Positions 37,510-51,589 of a DNA stretch of 64,000 nucleotides are shown piece after piece. The stretch is taken from contig NC_088100.1 of assembly GCF_036370855.1 (NCBI RefSeq), forward strand, positions 39,010,563 through 39,074,562, read 5' to 3'. Below the pieces are notes generated by a model. It was not told the DNA's origin. It made no database searches and worked only from the letters and a program-made list of their open reading frames with translations. The stretch's first letter is position 1, and each line of letters begins with the position of its first letter. A program made the translations under genes and the position numbers. Origin of the DNA: Dromaius novaehollandiae (Eukaryota; Chordata; Aves; Casuariiformes; Dromaiidae).

Positions 37510-40500
37510 AATTTGCAAGGAAAGCATTAAGACTATTTTTACCTCCCCATTGTGGTTTTTTTCCAGCTCTGATTGCTGAACATTTGAATGACTGCTAAAT
37601 ATGTAAACTAAAACGTTTCTGAAAAATGTAGGGTAACTCTTTTTTTCGGAGGAAATCTCTCTTTATGTTCCCTGACTGAGGGGGAGAAGGGCTTTCACCC
37701 CTTATGTTAGCTTGCCTCTTCCCAGTCTTGCCGGTTTCTCTTTTCCCTGTGTGTTTTTCTGTTGACTCTCATACTTTTTATTTTTCTCCCTGCACCTCTA
37801 CTGATCTCTCTCCTCTGTGCTCAGGATGCTGGTGAGCAGTGTCTGTTGAAAACAGCTTCTGCTGTATGGTACTGTAGAATAGGTCCGTGTCCCGAGCTGT
37901 CTGCTGGTCTTCCTGTTGGACGTGACCACCTCGGTGACCAGGCTGGCAAAGCTTTTCTCCAAACCGTGTCTGTTCCCTCACCTGCACCTTTCCCATCCTG
38001 GCTTCTCTGTTTGGTCACTGTTTAACTGCTGGATGGTGACAGCAAGTGTAGGCACACCACGAGTTTGCTGCTTCGGTTGTGTACAGACATATCAGTTAGA
38101 GGAATGGGACAGCGGTAGGAAAACTGCCTCAAACTGCCTCAGCAAGGCTGGTCAGAGTTTGGTGCATTAAGGCACTCTTCTTTACAGTTGTGTTTCCCAG
38201 TCTACTACTCTGTTTTGCTTCGCTGTTCCTTCTGTTCCCATCCGTTACTCTCCTTTGAGCTCCTTAGAGATTGTGTGTGGGGAGATGCAGGTTTGCATAA
38301 CTGCTGTGGAAATAAATAGCTGTTATGGTTTCTTCTCTGAGGTAATCAGGTAATTGCCTCAAATGCTGCTTGTTTTTCATGTCCATTTGTGATTTTTCTA
38401 TTCAGATTCCTAATCAGTCAAGAATAAATTTTCACCACAGAGGTAAATGCTTGGAAAGATGCCAGGGGAATAGTAACTCTCCATTGACAGTGTGGCTCCA
38501 TTTTTGCCTAAAGCAGTGGGATGTTCTGGGTATGCTGTTCATGAGCAAAAAAATGTACAAAATCAAGCTTTTACAAGAGAAATTCCTCTTCACAAAAACA
38601 TCCTACAACGTCAGGAGTTGGGTAAAATAGTTTACTATTCTGCCTGTTCTTTTACCATTTGCCTATGTAGACTTTGTGGTAGTAAATGTTTTAAGGTGAA
38701 GCATAGATGTTCTTGCTGTTTGGCCAACAATTTAAATTAGATTTCCAATCTTTGAACCAAAAGTATGAGCTATTACCAGCAAAATTTTAGCACAAATAAA
38801 TGAAGGCCGTATTCTGCATGCTTACTCCAACGTGCCTTGGGGTGGGAGTGGACTGAAAGTGTACTGCTGTTATTGCTGTTTCCTCAGCCTCTAGTTACTT
38901 GTTTAAAGCTTGGTGTAGTACAGAGACATGAGAGAATTCAGATGTGTGCTGGTGAGTAGTACGCTGCAGTACAGTTTACTCAAATTTTGTTTTTGAGGTA
39001 CTGCAATAAATTGTTTGCCTCCTCAGCAGCACTAGAGGGAAGAACTGGATCTAAAGACAGGAAAACGCAGATTAATTACCCTGACAGTTCTGGTTTGGAA
39101 AAGTACCAAACTAATTTGCCTTTTGTTAAACAGCTTCATTTCAGTGGCTGTTTGAAGTCTTTACTGAGCTGATTATGATTAAGGCAAAATTTCTGTATCA
39201 TATTGTATGCTAACTGTAGAAGTTCAGAAAATATTTGATGGTCAAGCTTAGAAGTTTTTGAGAAAAGCTGTATTTTTGCCTTTTTTGTTGAGTGTTGAAG
39301 AAGTGTAACACAACTGACTTTTCAAATTGAAAAGTTCAAGCATTACTTGGCATCAGGAGAGACTGTGGCTTTATAGACCCTGTGTGGGTGAGAGCTTAAA
39401 CTATAGATTTTTTCCACCTTGAACACACTCAGACTATGGCTGTGAGATATCCAGGTGTGACTGGAAATCTGAACAGATTGTTTATGTATACATATGCTGT
39501 TTTTTTAATACCTCTGTTAGCTTATCTTCCACTGGCTTCAGAATAACTAGGAGCAAAATTGGTTCTGTGGTCAGAATCTCACTGAGAAGTCAAGGGGTCC
39601 TATGAGAGATGTGCTATGGTCTGTGTTTCACACCAGATGGATGTCATGTGAAGATTAGTCTTGTTTTGTGATAAGAGGGGAAAAAAATCTACTCAGTTTC
39701 AATTCTGCCTTTCAAACTCAGAGCTTTGGTGGTTTTTTTTTAATTGATGCAAAGCCAAAACAGAGCTATGAAATGAGGCTTGAACATAATCATCACTCTT
39801 CTTGACTATGCAACTCTACAAACAGCTGCTCTACATTTAAATGCTGGGAACGGCGAATTGTGGCAGGATGAGATGCAGATTTGGTAAGAGTGGCTTGCGC
39901 GGCACCACTACCTCTGCTGCGCAACCTAGAGTGTGTTCAGGCCCAGGTCACTAACGCAAAGGGAACCCTCATTTCAGCTGTTAATCAGCACTCTGTTTCC
40001 AGAAGCAATCACACAAGAGTAGTAGCTTCTTTAAGCCTTGGCCTTGTTATAAACAGTCAATTTAGATGTGCTTATTTGAAATACTCGCTGGGCCTGTGTT
40101 CTTGTATTCAATTGTTCTGTTGGCTACTCCCAGCATTAAGTTTTCAGTCTTTCGTTATGATTTGCAGACTCGTTGATTTGAGTGAAGTTGTATTATAGTA
40201 ACCTTGTACATGTATTGACAGAAATTCTCTTCACAAAGCGATTTTTTTCCTATTAATTTATCATCTTTTAGTTATAAAACTTAAAATATTCATTTCATTT
40301 CTACTATTAGCTTCTTATGTGGTAACATATATCCAGGGTATTTTAAAATCAACTCTTAAGGCTAGCTCATCTTATGATGGAGCCATTCCAGTTCCATCAG
40401 TGACCAACCTGAGATGAATTGGTCAGTAAGAGTATGGAGTGAGGGAAGCTTTTCTTTCTTCCTATTCAGAGTAGGACATTGGATTAATAGACTTCAAGGT

Positions 40501-43500
40501 TAGCAAGGAATCCAAAACCATTTCATCGCTGAACTTTCTGTGGAAATAGATTTGATAAAAGAAACATTAAATAGAGGAAAAATGAAGGCCACTTTACCAA
40601 GCTGCTATGCCAGTTTTCAATTTTGAAAATTCACGGAAATAGTGTATCTGCTTTTGAGCTGCAGTCTTTCTGCTCTTTTACTTGAGGCTTTTCTATAATA
40701 TATCAACCAGAGTCATATACTTACTTAGTGTGGAAGGCTAAAATTGGGCAGTATTATAAACAACTGAGGGAAAGGCAGGACTTCCTATTGGAAAGTGTGG
40801 AATATGGTTATATAACATGAACTTGAATGAACTGGGGTGGTGACACTGCCATGCATGCACATCTGAGAGGAAGGTGACTTTTAGTGGGAAGGGGAAGATG
40901 GGCTCAGCTGTACCCAGAGCAGCCTTCTGACTGCAGCCTTGCTGTGTCTGGCAGCATACAGGCCTCCAGAAGTAGTTTAGCAACAGTAAAATGCTGTGGT
41001 GTGTCTGGGAAATGATTGTTAAAAGGATAATCTTCCCTCTTTAAAAACTGCTCTGAAATTAGAAGCTGTTGCTCAGGTGTAGTTTTATGTATTTGCTTTG
41101 TCTGCAGCAAAATATGTTTTTCTGAAAAAGAAATTTAGTCTTGTTTTCTACTGTGACTATAATAGCTGTCATGCTTGAACAACTTAAGTGTCCAGTGTCT
41201 CTGGACAATCTTGTAGAGACATATTTGGGTGGAAGTGTAAAAGCTTGCAGTATGTCAGTTTGCCATCCTGAATGTCAAAATGAAATGTTTTCTGAGCTCA
41301 GCTGAAACTCAACTTTATACAAAGGAGCCTAAGGATAGATGGATTGTGTAATTGTGTCCTAGCTGCAGGAAATAAGTGGCGTTATTGCTAGTATTTCTTA
41401 ATTATTTGTAGATAATACTGACTTAAGACAGTATGTCTGGCTGTAATTTTTAAGGTCTTTAGTACTGGAGTTATACTAAGCTATTTACTTCAATGTGTTC
41501 TGGGAGCAAGCCCCAGTAGCTTTATCCTAACTGGCAACTGAACTTCCCATGGGGGCTTTCGCTTTATTGGCAGTACAAGATTGAAACTTTTGAGAGTGTA
41601 AGGAGTGCATTGCTCATGTGGAGTCACAGGAGTGCATTGCTCATGAGAAGTCACAGGAGGTATAAATCAACTTTTTTCTCTGCCGATAGCGTGTCTACTC
41701 AGATTGTGGCTTTTCAGATCCATATAGCTGTCTGCAGGAACTCATAGTACAACATGATTTTGTATTAGTTTCTGCATAACCACCGGATAGCCCCTATGAA
41801 CCGAACTGCTAAACAGATACTAATGTTTACGTATATCATCACTACCGCTTACAAGTGGTAGTGGCAAGCTAAGCAGTTTTTGACTTTTTATTTGTTGCAT
41901 TTTACTTTGGAGTCCTTGCTTTAAACGAAGTACAAACAGTAGCTAGATAATCACCCTGAAAATTGTACATAATGCTATGTATACCTCCCTTTACACAGCA
42001 GCAAAGTGGCACAAAACAGTAAGTATTGTTACACAGAAAATAAGACATTTTCATGGGAATTTATATACAGGATGTATGAGCTGTTTGTTGTTGGAGTCTG
42101 GTTTACATCAGACAGTTGCAGGGGTAATAAAACATATGCTATGTGACATATAACATAGTATCAGGCATAGATGTGTGCATCGTCATCATTTCTTGTCTTT
42201 AGTTGCTAAGATAAGCAGTGACTAAAACAGCATTTTTCCTTACCATTGTTATAAAGATCACCTGTGATGAATCCAGCATCGTTCTTGCTGTTTTAGTGCG
42301 GCAAGTGCTGCTGTTTTAGTGCAGATGATGCTGTTAGTGAGCTGTTAACATTGGTACTCTCTTCTCTCTCCAAGAAAAGTCCCGGGTTTTGTGCACTCAA
42401 GTTAGCATGCCTGACTGATTTTTTTAAATGTACAGTCAGTTTCCACTTACCTTGCTGTGTTTCATGATAAGTTTTGCTTGTTTTGTGTTGTTACTTTTTT
42501 CTCTTTCATTGCAGGAGGGAAGATTGTGTGTTCCCTTGAAAAGACCAGAAATTTGCTCTTAAATCCTGCACATCTAGGATCTCGAGAATTAGCAAGAAGC
42601 AAGGACCACCTGGCTGAGTATTTCCTGCAGATCCCTTTCTCATCAGTGTTTGGGAGTGGCACAGCTTTTTTGAAGCCATAGCCATGTGGTATGATTGTAG
42701 AAAGATGGGGACTGCATTACCTTTCAGCTCATGCAGTACAGATTGTGCTTGCTTTCCTCCTTGACTTCTTTCCTTCTAAGCTCACTTCATAGTCCTTGGG
42801 ATGGAGTAAAAAGGAATGTAGTGGTGGCTGGTTCTCTATCCCACCACCATGCAGAATATTGTTGCTGGCATGGGTACTCAGAGGAGCAGCCTGATTTGTT
42901 AACTTCTCATGGCCAGCAACTCCTGAGTTGTTTGTGCTGCTTGGCCAATGGAGCTGATGCATCGGACTGTGCTGCTAAGCTTTCTCAGGCCAGGACTTTT
43001 TATTCTTTGAAATGTTGTTCCTTGATGTTTCTGCCTGGCTGTGAGGACCTTCATAGTTTGCAAGGGGCCAGCAGTTTGTTTATTCTGTGAAGTCTGTTAA
43101 GTGCTCAGACTCACTGGCAATAAGCAGAATGGAAGTATGTGGAAAACAAATAGACTTTTTCATTTGAAAATTTAACACATAACTTGTGTCTACCATATTG
43201 GTAGTTTCTGTTGCTCCAGAAACAAACAATACATTGACCAGTCCACTTGGATTTTTTTCTTGCACGTGCAGGTTCAGGTCCAGAGGTGGTCACTGCTGGT
43301 TACATACAAGGCTAGTTCCAGATGGACACAAAATGAGATTTGCTTTTGTGGTCACAGTGGCAGTGTGTACCATGAAGTTGTGCGCCAGCTATGGTGTGTG
43401 CCCGGTTTTGCTCTTAGAGTGACCTAGTGTCAGTTTGAAGGTAAGTGGTGGTAAGAATTTTGCCAACATGTTGATGATATCCAGTGGTGCATGTAGTCCA

Positions 43501-46439
43501 ACTGCAGCAGTGTTTGATGCTTCAGTGCTGCAGGTTAGAGATGTAGCTTTTGTGCAAATACAGCCTGGCAGAGTCAAACTAGCTTGCTCAGGTACCACTA
43601 GCAGGCAGGCCGTGACCTTATGAACTTTCACACACATTATAAACAAGTTATTGATGGGCTTAGACATGAGCCCTGCACTGTCACACAAGGGCTGTTGCCT
43701 GTAACTGATTGTAACCAACTAGCTTAGAGGTGGCTTTGCTGTCACTCCAGGAGTTGCAGTCATGTCTGCACTGTGAGTATCTGGGTATCCGTCGACATCT
43801 CATAGTCTGCAGAGAGACCAAGCCAGTGCTCCAGAAGAAGGCCGTGAGTGCCTGCCCCTTTTAGTTGACAAGAGGCTAACCTGCCTGAATCTCTTGGTTT
43901 GCAGCACTGAGTACAGCCCTGCTTTGGGGTTTCTTGAGTGATCAAAGTGAAGCTTTTTATTGCTCACTTACTTGCTCTTGAAAGAAATGAGCCAGGGCGA
44001 GGAAAGGCTGTCTGCATCCATACACATCAAAGTCAGCAGAGGGGCTTTCATGTTTGCCTTAAACAAGCCATCCCCAGCCCCTCCAAAAAACGCCCAATAA
44101 GGCCAATTAGAGCGGCTCCCTGTCCTGCCTCAGAGCTGTGGGATGAATCACTGCTGTCCAGTCACTTCAGAAAGAGCACCTGACTGTGTCCCCTGGGGGA
44201 ATTCCTGCCCAGCAGCTCTTAGCTGGCTCTTGGAGTCCCTCCCTGACCTGCTGCTGTCTGGTGGATGCACAGGGACAGGCTGCTGGCCAGCCAGTGTGCC
44301 AGCTCACCCTGCTTTTTCTTCCTGGGGAGATGCAAGGTCTCTGTATTCTCCTTTCACTCCGCTGCTTGTTATTAAACTATGTTAGGCTGGCTTTTAAAGT
44401 AGTATAAAGGCTTGTTTTAGCAAGTTTTAGGTTGAGATTTTAGAGGCATTTTGGTCAGATGAGGCTTACAAATGAGGTGAGAACTAGGATAGGACCATGT
44501 TTATGCTTAGCTCTACTGGATCATTTAGAGACGTACCTTAAATGTCGCATAAAGCCTGAGGCACAGGTTAGTCTGGGAGCTGGAGACCCAGGTTTCCTTC
44601 AGCATCTCTCCCTCTGATAGTGGCTTATCTACAAATGAATCTTCCGCAGTCTAGAAATGCTCATATTCAATGGTGCAGCATTGGTGCTTCTAGCCCTAAC
44701 CTAAGGGTAAAATAGGACAGATTCTTTGCATCTTAGAAGTAACTGTTTTCTTCCCCACAGATCGTAAATGGATACTAGTGACAAGATTGGGAGGGAGATC
44801 TGCCTGTGGCCAAATTAATAACAACTGCTCGTGTATGAGGTGGAAGAAGGAACATTTTTAGGGCTTTTCATATACATTCTGAATTTTTCCACCTGCAGAT
44901 TCCTGTTAAGCTTTTCTTGAAATACTAAAAGGAAGTGACAGTGAACACTGGTGAAGCAATATAAGAATATTTAAATAGAAGATTCATCTAGAAGGCTATA
45001 AAAGAGAAAAGCAGCCCCTGAAAGAGGCATATGCTAATTAAATTTGATAAGAAACAAATTATCAAGACAACAGGGGTATGAGGGCTGAGTCACAAAAATG
45101 AAACACAAAAGACAAGTGACAGAGCTCCTGAGCTGGGAGAAAACTAGGACAAGAGTCTTACTTTATTCTGTACCATTTGTTTCTTCCAGGAGGCAGCAGT
45201 TACCTTGGCAGATTAAAAACAAGAAAAACTCCCTCTAAAGCTTAATTAGAAATTCTCTGTCTTATTCCAGGAAAAAAGGAAACAAAATTTTTCTGAGTCA
45301 CTGAAAAAGCCAAGGAGGAGCTTTACTGTTATCGCAAGTGCTTAAAATTAGACTTACCTTTTTCTATCGTTTTCCTTAACAGTTGGAAGTAGCGAATTGG
45401 AAACATCCTCAGCCATGAACTGGATTGTCCATTGCAGCCCCAAAGCTATCTTATCTTCTCCTTTTTCATGCTTCATGCTAGTTAGTCCAGCTGGGAGCTT
45501 TCTGAGCAGCTAAAGGAGAGTGGGGGTGATGTGAAGCACCTTATCCTACCTCCCCTTTAGGCTTCTCAAAGACCAAAGCAAAAGGGGGTGGGCATTTTTT
45601 TAACTGTTGATGAGTTGCAGATCCTGAAAACTTGCTAGTTTGAGTTTGAAAAAGAGACTTGTTTGTAATTTTGAAGGATGTATCACTTTTCAAATTTTGG
45701 TGTGTATGAAGTTTACTTTTTCAGGTGTACTTCAATATGGTAAAATACTTGCAGAAGGAGTACACAGCTGGTAAGAACTTGTTTGTAAATTTGAAAGACT
45801 GTTCATACTCCCCAGGTGAATTTGTGTTCCTCGCTTTGTGCCTGATTCCCATTCTTCATGTGTTGCCTTTGTAGCACTTGAACAACGTACTTTACTTGCA
45901 CAGCCTTATTGAATCTAATTATCCTTAGCTAAAACTTCAGTCGTTCTTGTTTTGAGTGAAATGGCTGCTTAGGGCCCTTCTGTTCAACAGGCTTTATTTG
46001 TCTTTGACTTCGTGCGCTGAGAAGTTTCATTGTCCCCAGAATAACTACTTGCAGCAGTTTCATGAACTGCATGAAGTCGTCAACCTGCTGGGTTTTAATT
46101 GAATGCAAAATTACCCAAAGCTCAATTTACTTTTAGAAAAGCATTGCACAGTTTCTTAGGGAATGCTATTTGTCATGCGTTGCAAGTTAGGTGTTCTGAT
46201 TCCAGCTGCTGCAGCAGATGTTTGTGCAGAGATTCTTTTGTTGTGCGTAGAATTGTCTAATATTCTGAGAATTACTCTGCAAAATTCAACACTCTGGTGT
46301 GGTGTTGTGGTAGACAGAAATATCTGCTAAGCTAATTTTGATGATGCTTAATGTTGCATTGCTTTTTTTATTGTTGTTAATCTGTGGGGAAAATGACTCC
46401 TGTTTTATTTTCCTTCTGTAGAAGCATATTGAAGCTTCT
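37510..46439 (+). other. MRAP2: MRAP2 intron 1 (5' and middle part)
   Basis: AT-rich intron sequence without recognised coding exons. It holds a 27-bp tandem duplication at 41.6 kb, an imperfect hairpin at 41840-41863 (CACTACC/GGTAGTG arms), and a diverged repeat near 42290-42320 (GCTGTTTTAGTGC twice). A GC-richer stretch at about 43.9-44.4 kb has overlapping short ORFs with no known motif. Confidence 0.6.
41601..41654. repeat. 27-bp tandem duplication
   Basis: Copies at 41601-41627 and 41628-41654 share AGGAGTGCATTGCTCATG and AGTCAC, differing at a few central bases. It lies within MRAP2 intron 1. Confidence 0.9.
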
Positions 46440-47430
46440 TATCACAGAAGAATTTAGATTGGAAAGGACTTCTGGCAGTCATCTCGTCCAACCTCCTGCT
46501 CAAAGCAAGTCCAATTAGATCAGGCTGAGATTTTGTAGCCAGTTCTAGTGCTTGGCCACCCTTACAGTGGGGGAAAAAAAAATTTCATCTCATTGAAATT
46601 TCCTGTGTTATAACTTGCGCCTGTTGCTTCTTGTCCCATTACTCTGTCCCTCTGAGAAGAGACTGGCTCTGTCTTCTCTACACCCACTGACTGTGGTTGC
46701 AGCTGTAGACATCAATAAGGTCTCCCCTGAGCCTTCTCTTCTCCAGAGTGAAGAAACTCAGCTCTCTCAGCCTCTCTTGTATCCTGTGCTTCAACCCCTT
46801 GACCATCTTGGTGGGCCTCCGCTGGACTAGTTCCAACATGTATCTTTCTGGTATTGAGTACAAAACTGGACACATATTCCAGATGCAGTCTCACCGGTGC
46901 TGAATAGAGGAAAAGAAATGCTTCTCTTGACCAGCTAGCTACACTGTTGCTAACACTGCCCAGTATATGCTTGGCTGCCTTTGTCACAAAGTCCTTTTCT
47001 GCAGAGCTGCTCCCCAGCCAGTCACCCCCCTTCCTGTACTGCTGCATGCAGTTATTCCCTTCCAGATGCAGGACTTCACATTTGCCTCACATCCTCACGA
47101 GGCTCCTGTGAGCCCGTTACTTCAGCTTGTCCAGGTCCCTCTGAATAGTGGCCTGCCCTGCAGCCTGTTGCCTGTTCTCCTCACCATCTGTGAACTTGCT
47201 GCGAGTGCGCTCCCTCTCGTTGTCCATGTCTTTAAGATAGATGCCAAATGGTATCGGCCCCATTATGAGTTCTTGAGGGGCACCACTAGTTACTGGCTGC
47301 TAGCTAGACTTTGTATGACTGATCATGAACCTTTGTGCCTGGCAGTCCAGCCAGTTTTCCACCTTGATTTTCATCCAAATACCCATCCTAAGCTGTTGGA
47401 TTCTGAAGCTGGTAATCTTTGGTATTTACT
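46440..47430 (-). mobile_element. CR1 LINE, antisense, with decayed reverse transcriptase
   Basis: Read on the minus strand, this is the C-terminal part of the CR1 ORF2 reverse transcriptase followed by the 3' region ending near 46440. One minus frame (46712-47047) reads LGSSSAEKDF, then [21 protein letters not shown] second frame (46678-46875) continues [14 protein letters not shown], then [17 protein letters not shown]. The switch between frames shows it is dead. The + strand carries the usual antisense signatures such as AAGGTCTCCCCTGAGCCTTC and GTCCAGGTCCCTCTGAATAG. The 169-codon + strand ORF at 46967-47476 is only the antisense of this element. Confidence 0.93.
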
Positions 47431-47791
47431 GTTTTTTTTGTCTGTTTTCCAGCTAGAAAACCTCTATTCTGTCTGAGGACTCTGTTTTTGATACTTTGTA
47501 TGTTGACGCATCTCTGGAGATGAACATAGATTCTCTCTTTCCGTTGAAGAGAAACTTGGTGTTGGCAGGTGGTTGGTGAGCAAGGACTGATGAAGGAGTG
47601 GGAAGGGATGTGATGCCTTATCTGATGGGGCAGTGATATTATTTTTTAAAGGAACAGGTGAGAGAGAGCTTCTGTAAGAGTGAGTGGCTCTTGGAAAGAT
47701 GAGGAAGAGTGAATTCCATAAATAAGAAAGGAGTCTGTGCAAAATCAAAAGATGTGCTTGTTTTTGCTATTAATGCATTTTGTATCCACAG

Positions 47792-47814
47792 GTATATATT
47801 TATTCTGGTTCAAG
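47792..47814 (+). other. MRAP2: MRAP2 exon 2, 5' UTR part
   Basis: The acceptor TATCCACAG ends at 47791. The 23 transcribed bases before the ATG contain no upstream ATG. The start context is CAAGATGT, with A at -3, which is favourable. Confidence 0.75.
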
Positions 47815-47941
47815 ATGTCTGCCTCGAGGTTGGTTTCTAACAGAACTTCCCAGCAGGCCTTATCTAACTCCGATTACACTTGGGAGTATGAGTACTACGA
47901 GTATGGACCAGTGTCATTTGAAGGACTGAAGGCTCATAAAT
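47815..47941 (+). CDS. MRAP2: MRAP2 coding exon 1 (N-terminal domain)
   Basis: 127 nt encode MSASRLVSNRTSQQALSNSD, then YTWEYEYYEYGPVSFEG, LKAHK and the first base of a Tyr codon. The donor is AAAT|GTAAGT. The start is chosen because it gives the family's conserved N-terminus and has a good Kozak context. Asn9 in NRT is the conserved glycosylation site. The segment before the membrane span carries the LKAHK motif known in MRAP proteins to be needed for dual topology. Confidence 0.96.
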
Positions 47942-49983
47942 GTAAGTTCAGTAGAGACGTTATTTTAGCTGAGCTTTCCCATCTTAAAGTTTCTGCTCTG
48001 TTCATTTATAACTGTGATTATTGTACAGAAATCTCTCTTCTAACTTACCCAATTCACAACCATTAGAGTTGTTATTCTAATTTTTTTTAGAGTATTATAA
48101 TTATTTTTTATTCTATTTCTTTTTGTTAACTGCTTTTCTTATGCATAAGAGCACATTGGAGCACCATGGGTTTTTTTGCCCATGGTAGTGATATATCTAT
48201 ACTGAAGAATCTCGGACTCTTAGGAGCTGTTTATAACAGCAAACCCCTGCTGCTTCTGGTGACTACTTCGTATAATCCATGCAGCTCTGTCAAGAAGTTC
48301 TGATAAACGCTGAAAGAGCAACGGGGAGCAGCATTACTGTTTTTGTTTTTTCTTGACACAAAATGTATTAAAAGCTTTAAAAAGCTTTAAAACACAAGTA
48401 GCAATTTGTCTTTCAGGAGAAACTTTTATCATTAGGTCGTGCTTCAGAGGAGGGGTGTGCTAAATTCAACATCCTACTGATACTGGAGCTGCTAAACTAC
48501 AGTACAAGTAAAAGATGGAGGAAAAGGACCAGAGATGAAAAATATGATTATGAATCAAACTGAAATTTACCTAGGACCAATCGGTACAATCATAGTGATA
48601 ATCATTTAAGTGTAGACAATGGCTTTGATTTTTAGGAAATTTCTTTCCTAAATTTATTCTTTTTTTGGGGGTGAAAAAACAGTAATAGAGATTAACTCAA
48701 AATTACTGGCTGTTATTTGCATGCACTTTGCCAAAGAGATATTGGCAAAAAAGCTTGCTTCTCTGTTTCTGGGCTGAATACACTGAGAGGGTGCGAGCAC
48801 TGTTCTTTAAAGGAGTGGGGAGGGTCCCCCGCTGGTGCTAGAGCACTGGTCTAGGGAGGGATAGGTACTTTCTGCCTCATTTTGTGGCAAGGATTCAGAC
48901 CGGGGAAGAGGAGCTCTCCCAGTGGCAACTGGTAGCCCAGAAAGGCTGATCTCCCTGGGCCCCATATAGGGGCCAGGAGGTTATGGGGAGGCTCTGGAGA
49001 GGGTTGGAAGAAACTTGTGGCTCTTAACACTTTTAAAAGGCAAGAACTAGAGCAGGAGTTTTTTGCCCTGAATTATACTTTACCACTCCAGATTTTACAG
49101 AAGTCTGCTGATTACTTTCTGTATTTTTACAAATGTTAGGTACTTGAAAAAAGTGGGTTAGCTGTTACCATGTTCCTAATTTATATTCCATTCTTCCACC
49201 AGAGACCAAACCTGATTACAAAGGTTACTGATTACAAAGATTAGCTACACTGTTATATACACTACTTCTTTTTAGCTCAGTGTGTCAAAGTGTGATGGGA
49301 GAAGAAAATATAAATCACAGTTGCCTTTGGATTGCAGAAAGTCTAGTGGCAAAGCAAGTTTTGGATTGCCCCCAGACTGCCTGTCATGCTGGGCATGGCA
49401 GCTCAGTTTCACCACCTGGCTGTGTCGTTCCCTAGAGCAGGAAGGGTCTGGACAGCCTGTATTGGAGAATGCGACAGAAGAAAAAACTGCTTTTCGGATG
49501 GACCTTGATGTATTTATGAAAGAGAGAGGTAAACAGCAGTATTGAATCAGTGACCTAAGAAATCCCTTCTAGTTGTTTTTTCTCAGTTTGGTTTATTTTT
49601 GCAAAATTTTTCAGTTGCCAAACCTACAAAATTACTTATGCACGACTAGAGGGTACTTTAGGAGTCTGGGCTAATTAAAGGCACGTGGCAATATCCAGGC
49701 ATGTGTTAGTCTTGGCTCAAATGTTGTGCAAAGGGTTTTCTTTGTTTGTTTTGTTTTTAACTGATAGATGGAGTTGAGTCTAGGTTTGTACTGGGTGTGT
49801 GGTGATACTTCCATGTTTCTTGCTCCAGGTATTTCAACTGAGTTGGGAGTGTCAAGGATTGTGGAAGGAATATGGTCGGACAGCTAACTTCAGTGAAATG
49901 ATACCCTGTGGGAAGGAAGGAGGAAAGGAGATTGGATTGGGATTCCTTTGTAATGGAGACTTTCTGAATATTGACAGGTCTCC

Positions 49984-50003
49984 TTTTTTTTTTTTTTTTT
50001 TTT
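49984..50003. repeat. T20 homopolymer
   Basis: An uninterrupted run of 20 T within the MRAP2 intron. No adjacent retrocopy is recognised. Confidence 0.95.
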
Positions 50004-50577
50004 AAATCCATGTAAGACGTCTTTAATCTCATAGTCTTTGGCACAGCTGTAGCTAGACTGATTTTCAGCTTTTTTTAGCAAAAAGAATTTAAAGTTTTAT
50101 AGAGACAAACATTGCAAATTGTAAGGTTGGGGCTTCGTATACTTATTCCCACTTAAAATTACTTTGTCCTCCTCAGCTGTGCTATTGTAATTGTTTTGTA
50201 GTAATGGCATAATTCAAATTAGTGACATGAACTGAGGCAAAAGCAATGAGAAGGGGTCTGTTTCAATGGTCTAGTTTATAGCATAAAGTTAAGGTGCCAT
50301 TGGCTTGACTGTGCATTGTACAGTGAACTGTAATGACACAACATGGGGGAGCACTGTTTTGAACCATGAGGTAAGATGAATTCTGCAAGAGAAAGTTGGA
50401 GGCCACTTTGGGATGAATGCTGATTTAATTAACTATAGGCAAATGGAGATTCCTAGTAGTTTAACATATATACAAAGGAATTCAGAAGCCTGTCTTAGAA
50501 GCTGAAAAAAACTTATGCAAATTGATCTCTGAAGAAAAATTTTGACAAAACAATCCAATACACAACAATACACATTT

Positions 50578-50594
50578 AAAAAAAAAAAAAAAAG
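50578..50594. repeat. A17 homopolymer
   Basis: An uninterrupted A run preceded by CACATTT. The sequence before it is not a recognised gene copy. Confidence 0.95.
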
Positions 50595-51589
50595 GCAGAG
50601 GGATGGGAGGGCCAGGTGTTTGAGTGCCATAGTGTCTCTTCTAATATATGACTGGAAAAAAAAAAAGTTGACTTTAAAGCCTGTTCTCCCAGAGGAGAAG
50701 TGATGGCAGGAACTAGAAATCGGAAAATCCAGAAAGGCAGACATTGGCTATTTTGTAAATTAAAACTTTAGAAAGTAAATAAACAAAGACAGTCAGGAAA
50801 TATCTGTGATTGGCAGAGATATGAACGTGGATTAGAAACAGAAGAAACCCTGGTAACATTAAGGAAAGGTAAAATAGGTATGAATGACGAGGGGAGTCAG
50901 AAGTGTTGACAGGACGTTACAGGTCTGCGATAGGAAGGAAAGGGTGGCTGATGTTCTTGCAGCTTGGGAAAGTGAAGAAATACTTTCCCAGTACATTTGT
51001 AACTTGGGACAGTATTGTAAATGTCGTATGTATTATTTAGTTTGAATAAATGTAGTCTTACATATCATTTATTTTGAATACATGTTTGGGAATTGGTAGG
51101 TTTGGATAATTTGCACCTAAATGGATGAGGCCTAAATGAAATACTGAAGAGGTCTCTGGCCTACTGCTTTAGGTTTAAAGAAATCCCAAGAATGTCATTG
51201 ATGTAGCAGACAGTTGGAAGTGTGTCAGCAGCCACAATAAGGCAAAGAAGGTGTAGTTTTAGGCCAAGTGAATGTAAGAGTCCTCAGTTAAGGGGGGGGA
51301 GGGGGAGACGGGACCCAAACCCCAACTCTGTGGCAGGCTTGTTATCCATGAATTATGTAACTGTACTTAATGCCAGCAGATGTGAGTTTATGGGGAGCAG
51401 TGATTTATCAGGCAGTCTTGGTTCCTCTTAATTGATGAGTTTACAGATTTTGTTGAAAGATGTAACCTGATATCTGTGTGCATATTTTGTATGTTTTAAA
51501 ACATCTTACTTGATCAGACTGCATGTTCTGATTAGCACAGTTGCATATTATTGAAGCATGTCAGGCTAGTTGACAGGTAATAGTAATCG

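Noticed and set aside
39881..40198. 105-codon + strand ORF in MRAP2 intron 1
   Set aside because: No family motif, no flanking splice or promoter context and ordinary intron composition.
46967..47476. 169-codon + strand ORF, the longest in the window
   Set aside because: It lies antisense to a CR1 reverse transcriptase fragment; its open frame is a by-product of the element.
49282..49545. 87-codon ORF with Cys/Trp-rich middle in an MRAP2 intron
   Set aside because: Considered as an alternative exon, but no convincing acceptor and donor pair or known similarity.
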